Shown: piece after piece, positions 1 through 5,870 of the stretch
Layout: each line of letters begins with the position of its first letter
Position numbering within the stretch: the stretch's first letter is position 1
Program-made: the position numbers and the translations under genes
Notes under the pieces: generated by a model
What the model was told of the DNA's origin: nothing
The model's input: only the letters and a program-made list of their open reading frames with translations
Database searches by the model: none
From: Tannerella sp.
GTDB lineage: Bacteria; Bacteroidota; Bacteroidia; Bacteroidales; Tannerellaceae
Length of the DNA: 6,762 nt
Direction of reading: 5' to 3'
Assembly: GCA_031283785.1 (NCBI GenBank)
Contig: JAITBC010000443.1
Location: forward strand, 1-6,762

Positions 1-451
1 CAAATACGATTGCCATTATAGAAGCCGACGCTCCGACAAGGAAACTGTTGTCGGGAACTTGTTTCAGGAATGGGAAAATATTGTATGAAATAACAAACAA
101 CAATCCTCCTGTTATTCCTCCTAACACATAAAGTCCTCCTAACAGGCGTCCGTTAAAAAACATGAGGAATATTTTCCCGAACCAGTGCAGCCATAGCATA
201 TTGAAAAGGATATGCAGGAAATCGAAGTGTACGAACATATATGTAACAATCGTCCACGGACGATGTAAAAGTAACTTCCATGACGACGGCGCCTGTATAT
301 ATTCGAGGAATGACGCCTCTGTCCCGAACAGGTGCATGATAACGATCAGCAGCCTTATCACGATAAAAACCCCTACATTAATATATATATATTTGGTTAA
401 TATGGATCCGGCATTAAACCGCCGGGTTATTTCAGTAAAAATATTTCCCAT
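1..451 (-). CDS. Rhomboid-family intramembrane serine protease, second of a tandem pair (partial, C-terminus outside window)
   Basis: Reading the minus strand from the ATG at 451 gives 150 codons, open to the window edge. The protein is hydrophobic. It shows the rhomboid signature of an H-x4-H-x3-N segment (VHFDFLHILFNM; H75, H80, N84) and then GASAS, whose first serine, S142, is the expected nucleophile. The second catalytic residue, a histidine in a later helix, should lie beyond the left edge, so activity cannot be judged. Rhomboids cleave transmembrane segments within the inner membrane; the substrate here is unknown. The start overlaps the end of the upstream rhomboid gene by 20 nt in another frame, which argues for one transcript and coupled translation. 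No other good start is near, and this ATG precedes a plausible short cytoplasmic N-terminus. Family assignment is secure; protease activity is inferred. Confidence 0.88.
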   Translation of the reverse strand, partial: MGNIFTEITRRFNAGSILTKYIYINVGVFIVIRLLIVIMHLFGTEASFLEYIQAPSSWKLLLHRPWTIVTYMFVHFDFLHILFNMLWLHWFGKIFLMFFNGRLLGGLYVLGGITGGLLFVISYNIFPFLKQVPDNSFLVGASASIMAIVF

Positions 452-1184
452 TGTCTCTGTCTTTTTTTCTCCAATACAACACCAGAATTATACCGAACAG
501 CATCCCGCCGAGATGGGCAAAATGAGCAACATTATCGCCTTTTATTTCGGCAAAGCCGGCAAAGAGTTCGATGATTCCATATCCTGTGACCATATATTTT
601 GCTTTTATCGGGAAAGGGAACGGGATTATAAATAGTTGCATGTTGGGAAACAGCATGCCGAATGCAAGTAAAATCCCGAATACGGCGCCCGACGCTCCTA
701 CGGTAGTCGCGTTTATAAGGATGTTCAGTTGACCGCTTATCGGGTCGGTATAATTCATCCCCTGTTTAATGACTCCATATCCTTCTCGGTATATTTCCGC
801 AATTACGTCGGGGGTCAAGTTTACCTCAACGGTTTTTATCCGTATATATGCGACAAGCATGTTAACCAGGCCGGCGCCGACGCCGGTTATCATATAATAG
901 GTGAGGAATCTTTTCGGACCCCATACGGATTCGAGTATGCGCCCGAACATATAGACGGCAAACATGTTAAAGAACAGATGGCTCAGTGACCCGTGCATAA
1001 ACATATAAGTTATGATCTGGTGAAGGCGGAAGCCGCGGGAGGCCGGATAATGGAGGCCTAACATATCCGTCAGGTCTAATTTCGTCATGATAATGGCAGC
1101 AAGCCAAAAAAGCGTATTGATAATTATCAGGTTTTTGGTTACTGCAGGAACGTTTAAGTATGGGTTAGAGATACGTTTATTCAT
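432..1184 (-). CDS. Rhomboid-family intramembrane serine protease, first of a tandem pair
   Basis: This 250-residue polytopic membrane protein carries a complete rhomboid active site. It has H64, H69 and N73 in MHGSLSHLFFNM, the nucleophile S165 in GASGAVFG, and the catalytic H224 in AHLGG. A first hydrophobic helix covers about residues 18-34, and others lie near 60-85, 93-115, 160-180, 182-200 and 218-237. Between the third helix and the serine helix is a hydrophilic stretch of about 40 residues (roughly 116-157), longer than the short loop of E. coli GlpG. The C-terminus is basic and short, with no extra domain. It is the promoter-proximal gene of the pair, overlaps the next rhomboid by 20 nt, and diverges from the HU gene. 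Intramembrane proteolysis of single-pass membrane proteins is the family role; the substrate cannot be told from sequence. Confidence 0.95.
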   Translation of the reverse strand: MNKRISNPYLNVPAVTKNLIIINTLFWLAAIIMTKLDLTDMLGLHYPASRGFRLHQIITYMFMHGSLSHLFFNMFAVYMFGRILESVWGPKRFLTYYMITGVGAGLVNMLVAYIRIKTVEVNLTPDVIAEIYREGYGVIKQGMNYTDPISGQLNILINATTVGASGAVFGILLAFGMLFPNMQLFIIPFPFPIKAKYMVTGYGIIELFAGFAEIKGDNVAHFAHLGGMLFGIILVLYWRKKDRDNGKYFY

Positions 1185-1208
1185 TCGTTATATTATTATT
1201 ACAGGATG

Positions 1209-1216
1209 CAAAAATA
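1209..1216 (-). promoter_or_regulatory. Candidate -7 element of the rhomboid operon promoter
   Basis: The minus strand reads TATTTTTG here, an exact match to the Bacteroidota -7 consensus TAnnTTTG. It would give a transcript starting about 20 nt before the first rhomboid ATG at 1184. I see no TTG or TTTG at the expected 19-20 nt upstream, so the -33 half is unsupported. The element alone is common in AT-rich DNA. Confidence 0.5.
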
Positions 1217-1287
1217 CAAAAAAACGGCATTGTTTAACCTTTTTGTGTTGAAAAACATATGTTTCGCACAAAAAAAAGAATAAAAAA

Positions 1288-1318
1288 TTGCGAGGTTTGG
1301 AAAATAAAGCTATCTTTA
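1288..1318 (+). promoter_or_regulatory. Candidate promoter of the HU gene
   Basis: TTG at 1288-1290 is followed 20 nt later by TATCTTTA at 1311-1318, one base off the Bacteroidota -7 consensus TAnnTTTG. Transcription would begin near 1325, leaving an AU-rich leader of about 65 nt before the ATG at 1390. A nearer TTTG at 1296-1299 is only 11 nt from the -7 box and is unlikely to be the -33 element. Confidence 0.5.
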
Positions 1319-1389
1319 CCGCCGTAAAAAGGGTTGTAAAGGCATTTTTATAGTCGTAATATGTTTACTAATTAAAATTTTTATTTTCT

Positions 1390-1662
1390 ATGAACAAAAC
1401 AGATTTTATTGGAGCGGTTGCATCTAAAGCAGGTATCTCCAAAGTTGAAGCAAAAAAGGCAGTAGAGGCTTTCATTAAAACAATTGAAAGCGCAGTTAAG
1501 GATGGCGAAAAAGTATCCATTTTAGGATTCGGAGCTTTTTCTGTAGTTGAAAAAGCCGCCCGTAAGGGAGTTAATCCTAAGACAAAAAAGCCGATCGACA
1601 TTTCGGCTCGTAAAGTGGTGAAATTTAAACCGGGCGCAGGACTGGCAATGATTGTGAAGTGA
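1390..1662 (+). CDS. HU-family histone-like DNA-binding protein
   Basis: The 90-residue product has the full length and order of HU. Residues 1-45 form the helical dimerisation part, beginning MNKTDFIGAVA. GFGAFSV follows at about 46-52. The DNA-binding arm includes RKGVNPKT and ends with the typical ARKVVKFKPG near the C-terminus. HU binds and bends DNA non-specifically as a dimer and helps compact the nucleoid. IHF subunits share the fold, but the sequence reads as a generic single-gene HU; I do not assign a subunit letter. It is monocistronic, with its own candidate promoter upstream and an intrinsic terminator 20 nt after the stop. The codons look like those of a well-expressed gene (frequent AAA, GAA and GTT), as expected for an abundant protein. 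Confidence 0.97.
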   Translation: MNKTDFIGAVASKAGISKVEAKKAVEAFIKTIESAVKDGEKVSILGFGAFSVVEKAARKGVNPKTKKPIDISARKVVKFKPGAGLAMIVK

Positions 1663-1682
1663 AAACGATGTCGTTTTTTTAA

Positions 1683-1719
1683 AAAAAAAGAGGACTTGTT
1701 ATGCAGGTTCTCTTTTTTT
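1683..1719 (+). terminator. Intrinsic terminator of the HU gene
   Basis: A 16-bp stem pairs 1683-1698 with 1704-1719 around the loop TTATG. Its lower part is A7-GAG against CTC-T7, and the upper part contains two G-U pairs. The run of seven Ts at 1713-1719 serves as both 3' arm and U-tract. A smaller hairpin (AAAACG at 1662-1667, CGTTTT at 1672-1677) lies just before it and may assist. Because the lower stem is A/T symmetric, the element could also work weakly on the other strand. Confidence 0.85.
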
Positions 1720-1904
1720 CGCTTAAAAGAGCCGAAAGGAGAATCGGTTAACAGATTTAGAGGTCGAGCTTTTAAAATGTGAATAAATGAACAGGTAAGT
1801 TTTACTGGCTTGTTCTTTTGTGCGGTGGCATTATTGTTTAGCCCCCCTGGGGAAATTATGCCGTGCTGGATTAAACGGAAAAGCGGAGATCGTTCGGGGG
1901 ATTG
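1720..1904. other. Gene-free spacer between two facing terminators
   Basis: The gene-free stretch 1663-1986 consists of the HU terminator, this 185-nt spacer, and the terminator of the minus-strand helix-turn-helix gene. I find no convincing coding frame in the spacer: an open frame crosses it on the minus strand but is antisense to HU and matches no family I know. There is no consensus Bacteroidota promoter on either strand. It holds minor dyads (TTAAAAG at 1723-1729 with CTTTTAA at 1769-1775; CCCC/GGGG near 1845-1854) that look incidental. Confidence 0.5.
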
Positions 1905-1961
1905 AAAAAACGGCATACCTTTCGTGGCGGAAAAAATAATTCCGCCACGAAAGGAAATGCC
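1905..1961 (-). terminator. Strong intrinsic terminator of the HipB-like gene
   Basis: A perfect 15-bp inverted repeat pairs 1940-1954 with 1918-1932 around a 7-nt AT loop. The pairing is extended at the base by GGCAT/ATGCC (1957-1961 with 1912-1916) across a small 1-by-2 nt internal loop. On the minus strand the stem is followed, after one G, by six Ts (1910-1905). This is the orientation needed to end the small gene whose stop codon is at 1987-1989. On the plus strand no T-run follows the stem, so it is not a second terminator for HU. Confidence 0.85.
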
Positions 1962-1986
1962 GACAGGCATTGAAATAGCACAATCT

Positions 1987-2190
1987 TCACTTTTTATTCT
2001 TGAGCTTTATTTCCATGTCCAATCCCAGAGCATCCAAAACGCTCATAATAGCCTTGAAAGAAATGTTTACTTCTCCCCGTTCAATCTTAGTAAGTGTGTT
2101 TACCCCTATTCCGGATAAAGTTGCAACATCTCTTTGCGTAATAGAAAGAGTTTTTCTACGTTTTCTAATAATGTTCCCTAAATTATTCAT
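1987..2190 (-). CDS. HipB-like (XRE/Cro-C1 family) helix-turn-helix regulator, apparently without a HipA partner
   Basis: The 67-residue protein is essentially one XRE-type helix-turn-helix domain (about residues 4-58). The DNA-binding pair is near residues 17-40, TQRDVATLSGIGVNTLTKIE. The tail DALGLDMEIKLKNKK resembles the short C-terminus of the y4mF/HipB group. Such proteins repress their own promoter and, in toxin-antitoxin loci, bind and neutralise the HipA kinase. No hipA-like frame follows: the gene ends at a strong terminator 26 nt past its stop, and the upstream neighbour on the same strand is a metabolic enzyme. It may therefore be a solitary regulator or the remnant of a toxin-antitoxin pair. 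The ATG at 2190 lies about 20 nt after the predicted transcription start. Palindromes upstream of the promoter and over the start codon suggest autoregulation. Confidence 0.85.
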   Translation of the reverse strand: MNNLGNIIRKRRKTLSITQRDVATLSGIGVNTLTKIERGEVNISFKAIMSVLDALGLDMEIKLKNKK

Positions 2191-2194
2191 AATT
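2181..2194. promoter_or_regulatory. Palindrome over the start codon of the HipB-like gene
   Basis: AATTAT-TC-ATAATT is a perfect 6-2-6 dyad that includes the ATG at 2188-2190. It contains TTCATAA (2186-2192), the same heptamer as one arm of the upstream palindrome at 2254-2268. A repressor bound here would sit just downstream of the predicted transcription start. The dyad is made almost wholly of A and T, so chance is a real alternative. Confidence 0.35.
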
Positions 2195-2215
2195 ACAAAA
2201 AATAAAATTCGCCTG

Positions 2216-2246
2216 CAAAAATAGTATTTTTATAAGTATGTAGCAA
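2216..2246 (-). promoter_or_regulatory. Promoter of the HipB-like gene
   Basis: On the minus strand TTG (2246-2244) is followed after exactly 20 nt by TATTTTTG (2223-2216). This is a full Bacteroidota -33/-7 pair with an exact TAnnTTTG box. The predicted start near 2209 leaves a leader of about 20 nt before the ATG at 2190. The gene can therefore be expressed independently of the trans-sulfuration gene upstream. Confidence 0.7.
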
Positions 2247-2253
2247 CACATAG

Positions 2254-2268
2254 TTCATAAATTATGAA
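2254..2268. promoter_or_regulatory. Candidate operator palindrome upstream of the HipB-like gene
   Basis: TTCATAA-A-TTATGAA is a perfect 15-bp palindrome. Its near edge is 7 bp from the -33 TTG of the minus-strand promoter. Short XRE proteins bind such dyads as dimers, so the adjacent HipB-like protein is the natural candidate ligand. Its place upstream of -33 differs from a classic blocking operator and could fit cooperative binding with the dyad over the start codon. Confidence 0.45.
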
Positions 2269-2379
2269 TTTTATCCGAAAAAAAATGATGCCGGGAACAA
2301 AATAGGCAAAGATTATTTACCCTGTTTCATGCGCTAAATCAAGCAATATAGAGGTAATTCAGGTTTTCCGGATTAAATT

Positions 2380-3591
2380 TCAAAGTATGCTCGCCAAATC
2401 GGCAATTAAATCATTTGCATCTTCCAGTCCGACAGACAGACGGAAAATTCCTTCTCCGGCAAAATCATTCCATGATTGCCGCTGTTCGGGAGTAGTAAAT
2501 CGAAAAGATGTCTCCTGCAAATTTTTACTGTCCAGATAGAAGATAAGCGACCGGTGATGTCCTAATGAGACAGCATAATGAATGATCTGCAAATTTTCTG
2601 CAAATTTCCGGACAAGTTCACCTCCGTTTTCGACCTGAAAAGTAATCATCCCCGAGAAATTTTTCATTTGACGCTTAGCCAGTTCGTATTGCGGATGTGA
2701 AGGTAATCCGGGATAAATCACACGTTTAACTGCCGGATGATTCTCCAGAAACCGGGCTATTTGCAATGCATTATCTTCATGTACGCGCATACGGACAGGG
2801 AAAGTTGCCAGTCCTCTTAAAATCAGCCATGCATTAAACGGGCTCAATGAGCCTCCCAGTCGAATAGCCGTTTTTTTACGTAACGCAGCAAGGTCTTCTT
2901 TACGTCCCAGAATGGCGCCTCCAAGCGCATCGCCATGTCCGCCAAGATATTTTGTAAGCGAATGAATGACGAAGTCCGCACCTGATTCCAGCGGTCTGGT
3001 GGCAAGCGGTGTTGCAAAAGTCGAATCGACAGCCAGTTTAGCGCCCGCCCGGTGAGCAATCCCGGCTGTAGCCGCAATATCCGTCAACCGTAACAGCGGA
3101 TTACAGGGGGTCTCGATATAAATCAAACGGGTATCGGGCCTGACCGCTTTTTCTACCGCCGCCAAATCGGCGGTATTCACTTTTGTTATTTCAATGCCTA
3201 ACCCGGGTATCATTTCGTTGGTTATTTCCGACAGTGCAGCATATGCCACATCACTTATCACGGCATGGTCGCCGGCTTTAAGTAAATGAAACAGCAAGGC
3301 CGTAATAGCTCCCATACCGCTGGCAAAAGCAACGGCAGTTTCCGCACCCTCCAATACAGACAGCTTTTCTTCCAACTGATGTACCGTCGGATTACCCCAG
3401 CGTGTGTAGAGAAACGTATCGTTCTCGTCCATCCTTTCCACCGAGAATCCGGCATCAGCATTTGTAACAAACGTAGTCGACATAACCAAATTCGGCGATG
3501 AAGCGTTTGTAAACGGGTCAGGATATTCTCCTGCATGAATAGCTTTAGTGGAAAAGCCGTAACTGTTTTTTATATTCGTTGCCATTGTCAT
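2380..3591 (-). CDS. PLP-dependent trans-sulfuration enzyme (cystathionine/methionine gamma-lyase superfamily, substrate undecided)
   Basis: From the ATG at 3591 the product is 403 residues, normal for the Cys/Met-metabolism PLP family. It has the phosphate-binding YTRWGNPT (Y62, R64) and SGM (91-93), the stacking Y117, D189 in VDSTFATP for the pyridine nitrogen, and the Schiff-base lysine K214 in HSLTKYLGGHGD. R384 in RLSVGLED should hold the substrate carboxylate. Members cleave or form C-S bonds of methionine, homocysteine, cystathionine or cysteine in the cytoplasm. The cysteine typical of methionine gamma-lyase (C116 in Pseudomonas) is alanine (A119), and the usual HPAS-x-TH stretch is replaced by a different segment, so I do not name a reaction. 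A longer frame begins with TTG at 3612, but that codon overlaps the promoter -7 box; ATG 3585 is the alternative start. No clear terminator follows. Confidence 0.9.
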   Translation of the reverse strand: MTMATNIKNSYGFSTKAIHAGEYPDPFTNASSPNLVMSTTFVTNADAGFSVERMDENDTFLYTRWGNPTVHQLEEKLSVLEGAETAVAFASGMGAITALLFHLLKAGDHAVISDVAYAALSEITNEMIPGLGIEITKVNTADLAAVEKAVRPDTRLIYIETPCNPLLRLTDIAATAGIAHRAGAKLAVDSTFATPLATRPLESGADFVIHSLTKYLGGHGDALGGAILGRKEDLAALRKKTAIRLGGSLSPFNAWLILRGLATFPVRMRVHEDNALQIARFLENHPAVKRVIYPGLPSHPQYELAKRQMKNFSGMITFQVENGGELVRKFAENLQIIHYAVSLGHHRSLIFYLDSKNLQETSFRFTTPEQRQSWNDFAGEGIFRLSVGLEDANDLIADLASIL

Positions 3592-3603
3592 TAAATTGTA
3601 TTT

Positions 3604-3623
3604 GCGATGCAAAAATACATCGC
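3604..3623. promoter_or_regulatory. Inverted repeat bracketing the -7 element of the trans-sulfuration gene
   Basis: GCGATG (3604-3609) and CATCGC (3618-3623) form a perfect 6-bp inverted repeat. The 8-nt spacer between them is exactly the -7 element (TATTTTTG on the minus strand). The arms are GC-rich in an AT-rich setting. Most of the dyad lies upstream of the predicted transcript start, so a DNA operator is likelier than an RNA hairpin. A dimeric repressor here would block polymerase. No regulator is identified. Confidence 0.5.
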
Positions 3624-3640
3624 GTGGATATTTATTGAAA
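3610..3640 (-). promoter_or_regulatory. Promoter of the trans-sulfuration enzyme gene
   Basis: The minus strand shows an exact -7 element, TATTTTTG (3617-3610), with TTTC (3640-3637) 19 nt upstream as an imperfect -33 element. Transcription should begin near 3604, about 13 nt before the ATG at 3591. The position rules out the TTG at 3612 as the true start codon, because it would not be on the transcript. Confidence 0.65.
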
Positions 3641-3652
3641 TAGCATAAATAT
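3628..3652. repeat. AT-rich inverted repeat around the -33 region
   Basis: ATATTTAT (3628-3635) and ATAAATAT (3645-3652) are perfect 8-bp inverted arms around a 9-nt centre that holds the -33 element. The repeat also starts 12 nt beyond the lipoprotein stop codon, so it could act as a weak transcript end for the sigma operon. It lacks GC pairs and a following U-tract, which makes it a poor intrinsic terminator. Confidence 0.35.
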
Positions 3653-3664
3653 GGTATTTTTGTT

Positions 3665-4465
3665 TTATTCCGAAACGAATAATGATACGGGAAATCCCGT
3701 GGTTGTACTTTTCCAGGTGATTTCAGATTCTTTTATCTCTGATACAAAATTAAATTTTACTGTGAAGGTTGCATTTATGCCGGCTTTATCTTTTTCATTC
3801 CAGGCTGCTCTGTCAAGAAAAGCCTTCAATTGATATGTGTTGAAATGATACTGGTTAGTACCCGGGTTCTCATCATCGTCACCGGATGAATTTACGGCGC
3901 GAATAAAAAGATTATAACTGCGCACGCCGTTTTCTTCCGTTACCATATCGTCACTGTTATATGATATGTCCCAGTTTAGTTTCGAATCCTTATCATGATT
4001 GACGGCATGAGTAATAAACAGGTATCCTTCAGCATATCCAAAAATGGCGTTGGAGCCGCTGTATAAAATCTCGCTGACAGGAAGTTCGCCTGTCATCACT
4101 TCCGACGTATCCGTGAGATATGGCGCAGCATAATATTTGTCGGCTTTGGCAATCGGATAAACGGATCCGGTATAATATCCGTTTACCGCTACCATTTCGG
4201 AAGAGTTTTCCGGTAAATCCCAGTCGCATGTAATCTGAAAATACCACCCGTCTCCGAGATCCATATTACCGCTGCTTATCAACGAATTCAATTCAGGGCC
4301 GTAAAAATCTCCGTATAACGTCTTCATTACCGGCGTCGTGTAATTCTTACTGTAATCTAAAACACCGACATAATAATCCGTCCCTGTGTTATTACCCTCA
4401 AGACAGGAAGTGAAACTTACAACCGCAATAAGCGCCATAAGCAAAAACGAAGTCAACTTTCTCAT
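3665..4465 (-). CDS. Predicted lipoprotein of unknown function, third gene of the sigma-factor operon
   Basis: The 266-residue product begins with a lipoprotein signal peptide: basic MRK, a hydrophobic run to residue 18, and FTSC with the lipidated cysteine at C21. The first position of the lipobox is F rather than L, a variant I would accept in this phylum. The mature part is rich in Tyr, Asn, Asp and Ser and looks beta-rich, with an acidic loop around SSGDDDENPG (193-202). I do not recognise the family with confidence; the layout faintly recalls NigD-like Bacteroides lipoproteins. There is no strong acidic export motif right after C21, so surface versus periplasmic location is open. It starts 46 nt after the barrel gene with no promoter or terminator visible between, so the two are probably co-transcribed. 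It may be an envelope partner or target of the sigma system; that is inference. Confidence 0.8.
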   Translation of the reverse strand: MRKLTSFLLMALIAVVSFTSCLEGNNTGTDYYVGVLDYSKNYTTPVMKTLYGDFYGPELNSLISSGNMDLGDGWYFQITCDWDLPENSSEMVAVNGYYTGSVYPIAKADKYYAAPYLTDTSEVMTGELPVSEILYSGSNAIFGYAEGYLFITHAVNHDKDSKLNWDISYNSDDMVTEENGVRSYNLFIRAVNSSGDDDENPGTNQYHFNTYQLKAFLDRAAWNEKDKAGINATFTVKFNFVSEIKESEITWKSTTTGFPVSLFVSE

Positions 4466-4511
4466 TTCTATTCTCTATTATTTAATTAAACATCTAAATT
4501 TTATTGCCGTA

Positions 4512-5870
4512 TCAAAAACCAAAACGTATTCCGGCCTGCAAAGATATATTAAAAGGTTTATCCGACCTAATTGTTTTTATCTCACTTTTATTATCAAAAT
4601 AATATGAAGCGCCGGCTTCGGCATATACATTAATAAATCTCCATAGCGGATAATTTATCCCGCTACGTGCATTAACAGACCACACAGGCTCTTTCATGCG
4701 AAGATGTTCGCTTCTCGTTTTTATCAGATTCCCGGACGTTATCGTTTCTTTAAATATTCCTGCAACATTAAATTCGCACATGCCGCCGGTCGATGCATAT
4801 AACTGGAAGCGCTTCCATTCGGCAATCTTATATGATACGGACAGCGGTATGCCTATATAGTAAAGGTTTTGTCGGGATTCTTCCAAATCGCCGGTAATAT
4901 TACCGGAACTCCATTCCGAACGCAGGATCGTAGATGTGACGCCACTTTGCAATGACCATCGGTTGTTCAGGTAATAACTGACGCCTAACCCCACAGATAT
5001 AGGCGTTTTATGTTTAATTTTACCTGTCGGGATTTCATATGGGCGTGTTTTAAGGCCGTCGCTGGTACCGGAAATACCTGCATCTTCCAAACCGCTTCTC
5101 GATTTCATAAATCCATCTTCATTAATTTTCATAACATCCTTATCCCGGATATATTCATCGGACGACCGGAGAAGGGTATTACCCGATATCACATTACCTG
5201 AAGTTGAATTCACGGCATAACTGCCGCCTCCCATGCCGAATCCCCAACGACTGTGCTTAACGTCGGACGAGGCGTCTGCAATAAGCGGTTTTTCATGAAA
5301 TGTCGTTACACCCTTTATATTTTCAAATTCCCGCATGTAATCTTCATTCGGATTATCCGATTTTGCCTGTTCAATATTGATCATATTCCTGACAATAGAA
5401 TCCATTTCGCCGATTCCCGGAAGTTCCAGCCGTACGGGATGGTCTTCTTGTATTACCGTATCGAACCGTGCTAAGCGCATCTTTTGCGGGTGGCCGGGTG
5501 AAGCCGTAACGTTTTTCCCGGCTGCATCAGCCGACTGTCCGGTCGTCATACGGGATAATCCTGCGGCTAAACGTTCCTTTTCAATCCCGTTATCAACGGG
5601 TTTTTCAGCAATAACGTCTGTTCCGTAGCTGTCAACAACGGCAACTGCATCAGGCGCAGGATCGTCGTACGAATAAAAATACAGACCTCCGAGTATCAGC
5701 AATACCGTTATTGCAGCCGCTATATAACTATATCTGAGATGAAGCCCGACAGATCTGTTCCCCGGTAATTTCCCGGATATGATATTCCAATCGTCGGGAC
5801 TTACATTTACTTCGAAATCATATAATTTCGAATGTATTATTTTTTCCCATTTTCCTTTTTCTTCTTTCAT
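4512..5870 (-). CDS. Membrane-anchored protein with C-terminal outer-membrane-type beta-barrel; putative anti-sigma factor
   Basis: From the ATG at 5870 the product is 452 residues. Residues 1-45 are hydrophilic and probably cytoplasmic (KIIHSKLYDFEVNVSPDDW is typical of proteins encoded after Bacteroidota sigma factors). About 48-66 is a single transmembrane helix with no signal-peptidase site evident. About 70-205 is a polar periplasmic linker. From about 208 onward come alternating aromatic/glycine strands such as WGFGMGGGSYAV, VGLGVSYYLNNRWSLQSGV and VYAEAGASYYF, ending in RFGF with the terminal Phe usual for outer-membrane barrels. This resembles the OMP_b-brl_2/porin-like domain. The ATG is 13 nt after the sigma stop codon; a longer frame uses TTG at 5882, which I reject as nearly abutting that stop. 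An anti-sigma role is inferred from position and topology; no classical zinc-binding anti-sigma motif is visible. Confidence 0.85.
   Translation of the reverse strand: MKEEKGKWEKIIHSKLYDFEVNVSPDDWNIISGKLPGNRSVGLHLRYSYIAAAITVLLILGGLYFYSYDDPAPDAVAVVDSYGTDVIAEKPVDNGIEKERLAAGLSRMTTGQSADAAGKNVTASPGHPQKMRLARFDTVIQEDHPVRLELPGIGEMDSIVRNMINIEQAKSDNPNEDYMREFENIKGVTTFHEKPLIADASSDVKHSRWGFGMGGGSYAVNSTSGNVISGNTLLRSSDEYIRDKDVMKINEDGFMKSRSGLEDAGISGTSDGLKTRPYEIPTGKIKHKTPISVGLGVSYYLNNRWSLQSGVTSTILRSEWSSGNITGDLEESRQNLYYIGIPLSVSYKIAEWKRFQLYASTGGMCEFNVAGIFKETITSGNLIKTRSEHLRMKEPVWSVNARSGINYPLWRFINVYAEAGASYYFDNKSEIKTIRSDKPFNISLQAGIRFGF

Noticed and set aside
162..635. 157-codon open frame on the plus strand
   Set aside because: It is antisense to two clear rhomboid genes and its protein has no recognisable domain. 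It is best explained as a shadow of coding sequence.
1720..1904. Small RNA gene in the spacer between terminators
   Set aside because: No consensus promoter is found on either strand and the dyads are short. I see no positive evidence beyond the empty space.
1918..1954. The 15-bp inverted repeat as a transposon end, MITE or CRISPR-like repeat
   Set aside because: It occurs once, no direct target repeats flank it, and a U-run follows on the minus strand just after the HipB-like gene. An intrinsic terminator explains it fully.
1368..1970. 200-codon open frame on the minus strand
   Set aside because: It is antisense to the whole HU gene and runs through both terminators. The composition is low-complexity and unlike HipA or any family I know. 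It is not a hidden toxin gene.
2278..2312. Possible terminator of the trans-sulfuration gene (TGCC...GGCA followed by eight Ts on the minus strand)
   Set aside because: The stem is only about 4 bp with a 12-nt loop, too weak to call. Read-through toward the HipB-like gene remains possible.
3592..3612. N-terminal extension of the trans-sulfuration enzyme from TTG at 3612
   Set aside because: The TTG overlaps the exact -7 box TATTTTTG, so it would lie upstream of the transcript start. ATG 3591 (or 3585) is adequate for the family.
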